A stretch of 64,000 nt of DNA from Holacanthus passer. Lineage: Eukaryota; Chordata; Actinopteri; Pomacanthidae. The notes beneath the pieces are model-generated. The model was given only the letters and a program-made list of their open reading frames with translations. It ran no database searches and was not told where the DNA came from. The stretch lies in the NCBI GenBank assembly GCA_025331565.1, contig JAFREQ010000011.1, positions 11,180,001 through 11,244,000 on the forward strand, given 5' to 3'. Positions 53,466-64,000 of the stretch are shown here, in pieces. Position 1 is the stretch's first letter; every line of letters begins with the position of its first letter. Both the position numbers and the translations under genes were made by a program.

Positions 53466-53494
53466 ATACGGCAGAAGATGGATCGCCGGCCGAG
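53466..53494 (+). other. Exon-like 29-base segment in a CpG-rich patch
   Basis: CATATGCTCTCCACAG before and GAG|GTGAGT after form a good acceptor-donor pair around 29 bases on the plus strand. The surrounding 53390-53500 stretch is locally CpG-rich (CCGCCGGCCCACGTC). There is no neighbouring plus-strand exon to connect it to. On the minus strand the same DNA can encode a CRICG-containing peptide, but no splice signals support that. It may be chance. Confidence 0.2.
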
Positions 53495-56400
53495 GTGAGT
53501 GACATCTTGTGTGCTTAAGAAACTGCCGGATCCTGTCCACACTTCTTCCTGAGACAAGTTGGGGAGAAGGGGGGCGGTAACAGGAGGCAAGATGAAGGTG
53601 GGAGGTAGGTGCGGCGAGGGAGTGATGGATGGGAGGCAGGCTTAAGGGTGTGCAGATGGATGCTGAGTCGTGTGCTCGCTGGAGGGGAATGTTTGTTCCC
53701 TGCTCACTCCCTCTATCCATCTCTCTTTTGAATAGTCCCAGTTGCGCCGCCTCGACTCCCCTCTTCACCATCCATCTTACAACCAGCACATGGCTCTCTG
53801 CTTTTACACTGCCGTATCTTTGTGTAACCCCCCTTTCCCCGATCGTCTGGATAGACCACTCTGCTATTTTTGACTATTAAAGTAGCGCTTCATGATGTAG
53901 CAGTGCAAGCAGCCTCTCTTGTCACTTCCTGGTGAGATAAAGACTCTCTATGTCCAGTTGTATCCCACAATTCTGACAGGCTGCTGCCAGAACACCAATA
54001 AGGAAGCTATAGCAAGCAGATTAATTATCACAGCCTGTAATCTATAGGAACAGCTCTGTATTGAGAGAAGACCTTGGACTCTAGACAGCTCTGGCCCACA
54101 GCGTGTGAGGCGTCATTATCACCTGACAGCGGGTTCGATGGATTTCATTTAGCTCCACAATTCATTAAAGACACTCCTCGGTATCCTATATACAGCCGTG
54201 ACGTCCCAGGCCTGTAATTTTGCTATTACACGAGCCACCCATCAATGAGCGCTAATCAAGGCTGCCGTGCTATTGCAGTTCTTTAAAACAAGAAGAAATC
54301 AAAATCAAGTGCGAAAGCTGCCAAAATGAAGTGAAACCGAGTCAGAGTGAGTGGAGTCTGTTACGTAAATCGGCACTTTGGATGGCTGTTCACCGGCCGA
54401 TTGAAGAGAATAGCAATGATTAGGAATAATGACGATAAGACAATAAGACAGGATGAAATGGAGAGCTATAACAGCGCTCATCATATTTCTATTTTACCAT
54501 TAAGCACCCAGACAATCCTTATGTGTTCTAAAGTGATTGGTTGTAATTAGCAACCTCCATCTCTCCAATTGAACGGCGCTCGTCATCAGGTGTTAACGGG
54601 TTGTCCGAATGCAGTCAACAAAACTGAAGTGCACCGCATCCACCTGTGCTTATTTGTGTTGGGAATAAATATTTAAGTCACTATTCAAGGTCTGTGGTTG
54701 CTTTAATCCTGCTCCGGTGACAAACCAGCAAACCAACAGCTGTTCGTGTGATAACAGGCCTGACTGACTTTTAGTGACTTTTACTGCACACAAACACTGA
54801 AAATCTCACACAAACAGAAGGTGTTGACTTGAAATAATGCAATTTCTTCTCGTTATTTCTTTTATTTTTATTTTTTTTTGTTGTTAATTAAAGGTGTGTT
54901 CTGCTGATTTTTTCACATTAAGATGAGCTAGTTTTCATAAGGAGTGTTACTCAGACAGTGGAAAGACTTTTATCTGCTGCTCATGAGGAAGCTCCAGATT
55001 ATAATGTAATTAGGATTATCTCAAATTGGGCTTGAGACAGAGAGGGTCGCACAAAAAATGCTATTGAGTTGCATTATGGGAAGTGTAGGATCCAGTGGTT
55101 TTGGATCTTGACTGTCACTAGGGGCTAAAAGTCAGGACATCTTGGCCTTCTTTTGAAAATCTGTCTTTCATGTCTCCTTCAACTTAACAAAAGCATAATG
55201 CTGCATTGCTGGAGTGTTGCTTTTAGGCACCCAACAAACTCAGTCTCTACTTTCAGATGTACACCTCAACTAGCCTATGAATTCAGCAATTTCGGTTTTC
55301 CAGTTTGAATGACCTATATGGAAAGACAATTTCCAGAGTAACTACACATTACAAGTCTCTAAGCTGCAGAACATAAAAAAATAGTCTAAATGGATATAAA
55401 TGCATGTACCTCCACACTTCTCCAATTCATTGTCAAAGCCCTCAGTTTAAAAAGCTCTGCCGGTCTGTTCGACCAAATATGACAACAATGAATTGGGTGT
55501 ATGCAATGTAGACAAGCGTGCAGTGGCTTTGATTTCTATTTGTTTATCATATGGAAAGATGAAAACATCACATTCCTGAAGGTGCCCTGTGAATTTTTCT
55601 TGTGAAAACTCCAAAGGACACCAACAACAAGGCATTGCAGTGAAACAGCGAAGAAGGTATCTGGCGCTCTTGTAGTGTTCACCTTCAGCTTAAACTCAAT
55701 CAAACCTTGCTTCAGTAGATCAGTGCCTGCAGAGAGAGAGAGGAATCTTTCTGTGTACTGAAATATCATGTTCTGCAGCTATCTAACACGGACTCATACT
55801 CAGCGTCCATGGAGGATCAGGCTTAAGAGAAGTGGAGTGCAGATGAAGAGGTCAGGAAAATGAGGAAAAAACACATTTGAAGGTAATGGAACAAGAACAA
55901 AGGAGTAAGAGAAACTGATGGGGTGGTAGAAAAAGAAAGGCTGAAGTTGTCTGAGGCAGGTAAAAATGACTGAGTTATTTCACTCCAGAAGGCAGTTAGA
56001 GCTCAATTAATGCCATTTATCTCCTGCAGACAGGGCAACATTGGCCAAGAGGGGAGAGCTTCACTGCAAGCGTCTGTACTATCACACTATAATGACAGAC
56101 AGAGGTCTAACCTCAGGGAGGGAACACACACATACACTGACACATACACACATACCAAAAGAAATCAGGGATTCATTTTCTCTTCCCATATGAAGAGGTT
56201 TCCTACGAAAGTAAATTAGATACATTTACACTTACTCCTCATGTCTGTCAGCCTCCAACTAATGAAGCAGACGTGTCACGTCAGCATTAAAATAATCATG
56301 TAATTATATCAAAACACACCTAAATATACAAGAATTATGCAGTGTGATTGTTCATATTCATTCGACACCCGTCATGCTTGTAAACTTGTCCAGCCATTTG

Positions 56401-58578
56401 TGTAAAAGGCAAGTTGAAGATTCAATAAAAATGAATCACAGCTTGAAGAATTTAAATTGACAGTGAAATCAAACAGATCTATTTGTTATAACACATACTC
56501 AACTTCAAAGTGCTTGCAAATCAGCGATGATCTGTAGCTGTGCCGACTTTTGTATATAAGCCCAACACCCTGATTTTCACAAGGTCTTTTAACCATTAAT
56601 TCATATTCAGAACAAATCCAACACAAACTTTTAATGACAATGGAGCAGCTCTTACATGAATCCTGTGTGCTTTTCCCACACTGCTGTTGTCCTATAACAC
56701 CCTCAACAAGTCTCTGTTTCACGTCAAAGAAAAATAAGCCCTCTCAATCAACTCGTCAGATCAGAGGTCGACAGCCCTCCTTTGCTTTTTGCGCTGAAAG
56801 ATAATTTGACAGCTTCCCTCAACTCCGCTGCAGCATCTAGCTGGAGAGTGACACGTGTGGAGGAATATTTCCCTCCACCAGCAGCATCAAAGCTCCTCTA
56901 TAAATACATGCACACACGCAAACATACAATGACCCACATGCAAAGCAAACACACAAGCTGCCACCATGACAGCGAGTGGAAATGAGGAACACAATTGTCC
57001 CTTTGGGATTCGCAGCAGGAATGTTATTGTACATGGAAAAGAGACACACACATGTAGAAGCACACACAGGCAGACAACATGACGGTATAGGCTGGCTTTA
57101 ACACACTCGTTTTGATCTTCTGCATGTTTGCACTCTGTCTCATTAAAAAAGTTCATTTGGAGGTGAACAGCCCTGGTGTAGGCGACTTAATATCAAGATG
57201 AGGCAGGCAAGTTTTAAACAGCTCGTTACAGCATGTTTTCAGAGTAGTTAATTGACCACGGTGACAGTTAAAGAGACTGATTGCAAGATTGATGGTTTAA
57301 TGTTACCAATTAAACTACTTCCTCTCTTCTTTATTGTAGAAAATCTCCATAATATAGCAGTTGTTTGCAAAATTACATACCCACACTAACTAAACAATAC
57401 ACTGCATCAGTATTTTAGAGCAAGTTGAAAGTAAAATTCAGTGAGTTGTCACATTATTGTGACACATGACTGGGTGTTACAGAAGAATATAATGAATTTA
57501 GAGACTTCAGAAAGTCCAGTATGTGACAGTGGGAATGTGTTGCAGGGGAAAACAATGAGTATTACGAGGAAACGTGAAAGTTGATATTAAAGAAACATTA
57601 AACAAGTCTTTCATGAAACTTTAACCGAGGTTGTCACGTGGTGAAAACCTAATGCCAGACTCATTGGAACTATAACCAGAAGTGGACAATATGTTGCAGG
57701 GAGAAAACCATCACACAAACCAAACATGCTCCCACTTCACATCTCATCAACAGCAGAGCCCTGATTCAAATAGTCTTCGTCTCACATGACAAGACGAGGC
57801 TGGATTACAAATAATAAAGTAATCTATTATTTGCTTATTTTAAATCCATTACTTTGATTACATTGGAGCTGCACTGTGCCACCAGTCATATTCCACATTT
57901 ACATAAAAGCAGAAGTCAGGAGGGAAAAAAAATGCAAATTTCAATCAAGCACTAAAAAACAGATTTCCACAGTTTTTAACATCTTTCTAATGAGGCTAAA
58001 TAAATGCAGATGAGCCCTAATAAACAATCCTTTGAAATCATGCTCTCATGGGGTTGTGACAGTTGAGGACTAACTAATGATGTGCAGTGCGGAATAATTT
58101 CATTTGGTTAAAAGCCTTAAATGTGGGAAAACACTAGTTGGTGAGCTGAGCCTTTTCTCTCCAACATGATCAAACGGGCACCTTCATGTCAAGCGTGGCG
58201 CATCCATGTGACTGAGGAACATCAACAAGCACTGAGGAAAATGGGAGCCCACATTACTATAAATCAGCATATGTTATACAGATTTCAGATTTTCCTCTGT
58301 GGCACAGGTGTTGCTGCACAGAAGGGAACATGCAGAATGATCAGGAGCTGCTGGAGGATGTTTCACATGGAAAAAACATTCAAATCACAAGCCTGGACTT
58401 TTCATAAGTGCTGCTGAGGTGATTCCTATTGTGTCCAGTCCAAACAGCTCTGCACTGTTTCCCACTGCTCAACCACTGGTTCCATCATCCAACATCCTGA
58501 TTTAAGCTCATGCATTGCATTATCAACATCGTGCATAAATGTGCTGTAAATGAATGAGTGAGATGAGAAGTCACTCAC

Positions 58579-58800
58579 CAGTTTGCTGAGTGGGATTCCC
58601 CTTCACATCCTCCTGCAGCGGCGGCTGCGCTGCGCTCTCTCCAGCACCGGAGCTCCGGTCCGCTCCAGCGCGCTCCAGGACAGCCGGCTGTCAGCCTCCA
58701 ACGTGACCGGAATACTCTGCCGCCTCCGCTCTGTCATCAATATTACAGCGGGAGGGGGGGAAGCCCTCCCCGGCTGCACACACTCTAGAGCAGCAGCGGA
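58579..58800 (-). promoter_or_regulatory. CpG-rich promoter and untranslated first exon, probably of gpr22
   Basis: A strong donor CTG|GTGAGTGA (minus strand, exon end 58579) follows a CpG-dense stretch (58610-58760: GCGGCGGCTGCGCTGCGC, GGAGCTCCGGTCCGC). Open frames on the minus strand in the exon are short and stop before the donor, so it would be 5'UTR. The next minus-strand gene downstream is the GPR22-type receptor, whose coding exon has a spliced 5'UTR, so I join the two by inference. The transcription start and upstream boundary are not defined. Confidence 0.5.
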
Positions 58801-58833
58801 TGGTGCCCTGCACAGATCACCCCCCTCACCCAC

Positions 58834-58853
58834 AAAAAAAAAAAAAAAAAAAA
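58834..58853. repeat. Poly(A)20 run
   Basis: Uninterrupted adenines just upstream of the CpG-rich promoter island. Confidence 0.95.
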
Positions 58854-58930
58854 TCACACTCTCTTCCTCTGCGCTTGGTCTTTAAATTCCGCACTCACTC
58901 CCGCACCTGTCCACTTTCACGCACAGCATC

Positions 58931-58931
<1 letters not shown>

Positions 58932-58959
<28 letters not shown>
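58932..58959. repeat. (AG)14 microsatellite
   Basis: Uninterrupted AG run, first member of a cluster of simple repeats upstream of the 58.6-kb promoter. Confidence 0.95.
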
Positions 58960-58961
<2 letters not shown>

Positions 58962-59084
58962 CAAACGCATGATGCTGAGCTGAGTCTCCATCCCTGCAAG
59001 AAGAGGAGGGGAGGGAGGGAGGGAGAAGGGTTTTTGTTGGAAGGGGGAGGAGACAGGGATGCAGGAAGAGGAGTGGGGGGCTAG

Positions 59085-59093
59085 TCTCTCTCT

Positions 59094-59132
<39 letters not shown>
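59085..59132. repeat. Compound (TC)n(TG)n microsatellite
   Basis: TC units (59085-59097) pass into about 17 TG/GT units. They are complementary in sequence to the (AG)n on the left and the (AC)n on the right. Confidence 0.95.
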
Positions 59133-59134
<2 letters not shown>

Positions 59135-59300
59135 ATGGGTAGCTTTTCACAAGGACGACCTGAGATTCCTCAAGGGTGAACGCTCCTCTGTAGTAATTCA
59201 ACCAGATTTCCCAATCACTTGCTGCCCCCCTCCCAAAAAACATATTACACACACTTCACCTGGTTCCCCTCGAAGGAAAATAACTGGATTCAGGCTTGGA

Positions 59301-59301
<1 letters not shown>

Positions 59302-59346
<45 letters not shown>
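59302..59346. repeat. (AC)22 microsatellite
   Basis: Uninterrupted AC run of about 45 bases, the longest simple repeat in the window. Confidence 0.95.
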
Positions 59347-59350
<4 letters not shown>

Positions 59351-60340
59351 GTTGGAGGAGGCTTGTGTCCATGCTTTGCTGCACACTGGAGCCTGCACAG
59401 TGAGCGTCTGCCCTGCTCATGTCAGACCTTAAATTTCCATGTGGCGACTCCATCACAGCCGGAGGACGAGCTGGTTAAAGAGCAGATTCAGAACAGTCAT
59501 ATTTTCACCTGATATTACATCTCATTGTGAGGTGCGTCCCTCCAGCTGCTGCACACTGAGCACTCTGTCACTATGAGCTGTGTGCAGGGATCAAGGTCAC
59601 TGACTGTTTAATTTGTGACCTTGGGCGCACAGTAAATATGAGGTCCCTGTCACTGCGGTTCTCACGCTGATTCACAGCCTGTTGTTTTAAACAGGGGCGT
59701 AAATTACAGTGCAAGTGAATGTATGAGATAAAGTGTGCGCGGGGAGAGTTAGATAAAAGGTGTGAACACCTGTGGTCTCTGAGGAGAGCTGGGGAGACTA
59801 ATGTCAGCTGTTCAAGAGCTCCTGTGGTGGAAAGTGTGCTAAAATAAAAACCCTATTAAGAATGGATGCATTTGTTTTTACCAAATGGACATATTAGAAA
59901 ATCACACTCGGAATGTTAAACTTATTTTGAATTCCTAGAACTTGTTACACCTGCATCTGAAATGTCTGACCCTTGTGTGCTAATAAACAGATGGTGGAAT
60001 AATTGCTGTTTATATAACCTTGAACAAGAAACAAGTCATGTCACCAAAACAAAATTAAATCAGTGTAGACCCTCCTGCAGCTCCGTCCACCCCCTGACGT
60101 ATTATTTATTTCCCACCCTAATCTTAACTATGCATTTTTCTTGTTGTTATCAGTGTCATGATGATGCATAAGTTGTACGTCCTTCAGTTGAGTGTGTTAT
60201 GTTTTATGCAGTAGTTATATTACTTAGTCAGTTTCTTTCCATGAGTTAGGTGAGAAAATAAATTGCACTTCTGTACTTGTCCGGCAAATGCACAGCACTG
60301 TCACAGCCAGCACGCACGCTGAAGGGGTTCGCTGAAGCAA

Positions 60341-60429
60341 CGACTGAGCACAAGGTTTTCCAGTCCAGAAAATCCAAATCCAAACATGTGACTCAGTATA
60401 TGGAGACTCTCATATCTTTCCTTCCTGTA
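60341..60429 (+). repeat. Direct repeat, copy A (89 bp)
   Basis: Shares GAGCACAAGGTTTTCCAGTC and all following bases to CTTCCTGTA with copy B at 61513-61601, with about six substitutions and no gaps. Weaker similarity (GAAGCAAC / GAAAGCAAC) extends some ten bases to the left. No TIRs, tail or family recognised. Confidence 0.85.
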
Positions 60430-61512
60430 GTCATTTGTATGCACCATACAGATAACAGGAGTGGTGTGTATCCTGTCATCTGACTCTTGGCAAGAAAGTG
60501 AGTATGTGTATGTATTTCCAAACATGTCAAACTAGTCCTTTAAAAACTGAATATGGTGACTGTATACTGCCACATGTTGGTATCTGGAATTTGATTTGGG
60601 TTTCAGGGATTCGAGATTCAGGGTGGACTGATCTATAGTTTCATGCATGTGTGGAACAAAGCAGTATGTGTAATTGGACTTCAAGTATTAGGTTTGTGGG
60701 AAAAGATAGTGGAACATAATGACTTTGCATGATCCTTCACAGATTGTGCTAAACACCTCAAGGACTGGGAGTCTAAAGATTTTAGCAGCTTTTCTGCCCA
60801 TTTGTCGCCCCCTGCTAACCCACTTCACACCCCACCCCCTCCGTTACCACATTTTCTCTTTAGCCCACCTTTTCCCTTTCACTGCACCGCACATTTTACA
60901 GGACTCCGAGGCCCCCCTGTGAGCCCGCAGCCACATCTCCATTTTGACAAACAGAAAAAACACAGTGAATTGCCCTTGCTACCAATCTGAATCTCTTGTG
61001 AATACAGTCACATACAAATGCAAAGCTAGCCGGTGATGAGGAGCATCTGCCAAACACCCACATACCATATGCCTGTGTCACTCAGCCAAGGAAAGATACA
61101 GAAAAACATCTAAACATGCACACACATACCAGCAGAATTCAAAAACATGCATAGGCTCAGAAACACGCACACGTAAACATGCATGTAAACACAAAACAAT
61201 CACACAGTTATGTATGTGAGACACACTGCAGCCTATACAGGAGGTTGATGGCGAGGGAATCAGATTCAAGCATCGATCACGGCGAGAATCTGAGTCCATT
61301 TTTAATTTATGGCACATTCCAGCAGCTTTCGTATGATAAATGCTGCATATTCACTGTTTTGATGCACTGGATACACCTTCTGTTGTATCTGCCTTGTGCA
61401 CTCCATCACCTCATCTGTCTTACTGATTTCCTATATTTCCCAGAATGCCTTTCAGCAACGGCCAGAAAGAGGGCACGAGCTTGTTGCATGCAGGGTTAAG
61501 GAGCGAAAGCAA

Positions 61513-61601
61513 CAACCGAGCACAAGGTTTTCCAGTCCAGAAAATCCAAATCCAAACATGTGACTCAGTGTATGAAGACTCTCATATCTCTCCTTCCTCT
61601 A
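61513..61601 (+). repeat. Direct repeat, copy B (89 bp)
   Basis: Same orientation as copy A, 1172 bp to the right, about 93% identical by eye count. The DNA between the copies is not repeated. Confidence 0.85.
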
Positions 61602-63402
61602 CTGAAGATTTTCCTCCCATATGGCTTTTGAATGTCAATACAAAATGCTGAGGCTAAAACGAAACCCCTGCTCTTTGATTTTTATGGAGTGGTATAAAAA
61701 TGTGACCCTTTTCTCTGATGTGTCAGAGTGGTGAAAAGCTTTCCGTCACACCTCATTGTAGCTGGAAACGTTTCAAGTTGCCTGTAGCATGTAAAGTGAA
61801 AAACTGAATCCCTACAAGATCCAAGGATGTTTTTTTTTCTGTAGCCAATAATGCACAGCTCCCTGTTTCATCCCCAGAGAGATTATCAGTAAAGCATCAG
61901 ATCGGTTTTTCTCCCAGTGGCTTTATTTTCTTTAGAAGCTGGTGAATGTGAAGAGTCTGTCTCATGTTTTCAGAGCAATGTTCAAATGAAACATTTATTG
62001 GAGTAATAATATGCTTTGCCTTGTGTACTTACTGTAGTCTCTGGGTTATCAAGTACGTCCCTGTGTCCTGTCCGACAGCTCGGCTGGAGCCGAAGGGGGT
62101 CTGTATCTCCGTCAGAACCTCCGTCAGAACCTCTGGCAAACCTGGACACATGTCAAGGCCTGGAGCCCCGTCCAGCTTCAGCCCCACTGACCGGTCAACA
62201 GAAAGAGACCGGGAGGGCCTCGTCGCACCAAACCCACCGAACACAAACTCACACAAACACAGACTAGACCCTGTACAAAGAGTCAGTCATCTTTACCCAC
62301 TGGTTCCCAAGCTGCTGTGGACACAGGTGTGACTAATAACATTGCTAATTGCTGCATCACATCATTATACCTGCTGAAATCAAGCCAGTGTTGATGTTAT
62401 TTGTCACACCTGCACTTTTTTTTGTGTGATTAAAGTTTGTGAATCTGCTGGAATCTGAGTGCTCTGATGCAATTTATTCAGAAAGCAAAACAATAATTAA
62501 AAAACAAGATGGCTAGAACAAGACTAACATGCTGACTAACATGGATTACCAAAGTCATTAGGATGAGGAATGGAAAACATTTCATGGCAATCCTTCTGAT
62601 AGTTGTTGAGATATTTCATATATGGCTATGTATAAAAAAAGTGTTTTTTATTTTAGTGCACATCAGAAACATAAAAACTGGACGTGGGAAGACTTGGGAA
62701 ACAGCCACCTTTATTTTCCCAAGGTCTGAAAGCTGATTTTCTAGCTCTTACAGCAGGTGCTAAATATGTTGAGAATATAATTGGGATATGTTTAAGCAGT
62801 GATTTATATTCAGGCGCAGGTAGGTGTGCCCTTGAATGTGACAGTAACATGCTGTGGACACACACTTATAGCTGACCTTATTACAGTCGTAGACAGAAAG
62901 CTGGCCAGCTGGAGTGTCCCATAAAACCGAGACAGTGCAAATTAAAATGTCACGATGCCTCACCATGTCACCCACTGACTCAGCTACACTTCCTGCTCAA
63001 ATGAAAGGCACTCGAACATAAGAGGAGAGACTGATCAGATAGACCTGAGAGGAGAGGAAGCAATGAAAATAACATGATGAAGGAGTTCACCGAATTCCAG
63101 CTGGAGAAGAGCAGGGTGACGTGCTTTGATGCAGACAAGTAAAATAAAAAATAAGGAGAGGAGTTGACACAATACTGTTTCAAGAAAAGACAAAATTAGC
63201 CATCAAACTGTGGGACCTGATAACTAGATTGTGCGAGGAAGACGAGGAGGAGAGGAATGACAAATCTTTGTGAAACCATTGTGGCTTGACAAAGTGACCT
63301 TGAGCTGAGGTTTGAGGGAGGCGAACGCAGAGCCAGGGGCACGGGGCAGACAGAGAGGATTATGGGTGAGGTGGAGTGACAAAGACAGCCGATGAAGAGA
63401 GG

Positions 63403-63425
63403 GAGAGAGAGAGAGAGAGAGAGAG
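63403..63425. repeat. (GA)n microsatellite
   Basis: About 11 GA units within a purine-rich stretch. Read on the minus strand it gives a leucine/serine-rich open frame that is not a gene. Confidence 0.9.
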
Positions 63426-64000
63426 GGAGCAAAATAGACAAAGCCAGAAGAGAGAAAGACAAAGATCTGCAGGAGCTGTTTGATCAGAGTCCAGCCAATT
63501 ACGATCCTGCATTATGAATGAGGAGAAACAAATTTACCTTTTGCCAGCACAAAAAGGGGAAGCAGGGCAGAGAAGGAGAGGTGCTTCACTAAATGCCACC
63601 TCTGCAGTGTATTTGTATAAGCTCATGGTGTCTTGCCTAAGGAGGGGTCAGGATGACAGCTTGATATAACCTCTCATTAGTGTATCCAGGAAGTAGCCCT
63701 GGACCTGCACAGTGGGTCCAGTGTTGACTGTGTCACCTCGACTGTGTGACCGGCCACGGCTGGCCGTTCACCTTTAGCCGGTATTTGGTGGTGACTGTAA
63801 ACTATAATTTTCTTGATGCAGCAACGCCCCACTGTGAGTCCACTGGCTGCTGCTTTTCAAATAAGTCTAATGGGCTGTGAAATTGTTTTTATCTCTGCGC
63901 ATAATATGGCTCCAGAACAGCTCTGGACTGTCTGGTCTCCCTAAAGGCTGCAATGGAAAAATGCATTTTCACTGTAAATGACATGCAGTGTAGGCATTGC

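Larger units (their letters stand above)
47375..58578 (-). other. Inferred 5'UTR intron of the GPR22-type gene
   Basis: The interval lies between the acceptor at 47375-47376 and the CTG|GTGAGT donor at 58578, both on the minus strand. The link between them is an inference from strand, signal strength and lack of another downstream gene. Content: a Tc1-type element (47802-48260), an exon-like oddity at 53466-53494, and otherwise DNA with no supported exon. Additional small untranslated exons could be present. Confidence 0.4.
59347..64000. other. Gene-free right end of the window
   Basis: No coding exon is supported. Open frames up to 122 codons (61964-62332, plus) show only local repeats and no domain. 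The segment contains a direct duplication (60.34 and 61.51 kb) and a GA microsatellite at 63403-63425. If the 58.6-kb island is the gpr22 promoter, this is its upstream intergenic DNA. Confidence 0.55.

Noticed and set aside
53334..53789. 151-codon minus-strand open frame, with a CRICG-type peptide in another frame at 53381-53590
   Set aside because: Two cysteines in CxxC spacing are not enough to call a zinc finger. No acceptor, no family match and non-repeating composition typical of a chance frame in GC-rich DNA.
58800..59512. Histidine/threonine, Arg-Glu and Val-Cys repeat open frames on both strands
   Set aside because: Translations of (AC)n, (AG)n and (TG)n repeats.
63196..63462. Minus-strand 88-codon frame with a leucine-rich, signal-peptide-like start
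   Set aside because: The hydrophobic part is the reverse reading of the GA microsatellite; no further support.
1..64000. CRISPR arrays, operons, phage or bacterial mobile elements, endogenous retrovirus genes
   Set aside because: No regularly spaced repeats, no retroviral-type coding frames and clear vertebrate gene structure throughout.

Overview
The window is nuclear DNA from a vertebrate, almost certainly a ray-finned (teleost) fish. It has spliced genes with GT-AG introns, CpG-rich promoters, many dinucleotide microsatellites, fish-type Tc1/mariner remnants, and fish-like versions of two vertebrate gene families. Nothing suggests prokaryotic, organellar or viral sequence. The window is gene-poor: two protein-coding genes and one tRNA gene are supported, all on the minus strand.

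Left part (1-11.6 kb): flanking DNA with a degraded Tc1/mariner element (about 1.2-1.56 kb) and a 60-bp-period tandem repeat (4.7 kb), then a complete inositol hexakisphosphate kinase gene of the IP6K2 type. It runs from a CpG-rich promoter near 11.1-11.6 kb down to a polyA signal at 5.68 kb. Five coding exons join in frame to a 467-residue protein with the kinase signature P-x3-D-x-K-x-G and an unusually long acidic/serine-rich insert.

Middle part (11.6-45 kb): essentially non-coding, with microsatellites, decayed repeats and AT-rich DNA. Two features stand out. One is a 220-bp inverted repeat (34954-35174 and 38022-38241) whose arms differ by only one base, in an A run, across a 2.85-kb spacer. 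The other is a perfect-looking tRNA-Phe(GAA) gene at 41061-41133 with a T5 terminator.

Right part (45-64 kb): a single-exon coding region for an orphan GPCR of the GPR22 family (562 residues, with much enlarged second extracellular and third intracellular loops). A 3' splice site 125 bp upstream of its ATG shows that the 5'UTR is spliced. A strong 5' splice site at the edge of a CpG-rich island at 58.58 kb, same strand, is the natural candidate for its first non-coding exon, which would give an 11.2-kb intron. That intron would hold a terminal-inverted-repeat Tc1 remnant (47802-48260). Upstream of the island lies a cluster of mutually complementary microsatellites. The last 4.5 kb hold a 93%-identical direct duplication and no recognisable gene.

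The two coding genes have no evident functional link: one makes inositol pyrophosphates inside the cell, the other is a plasma-membrane receptor. No previously undescribed multi-gene system is visible. The most unexpected structure is the near-identical inverted repeat.
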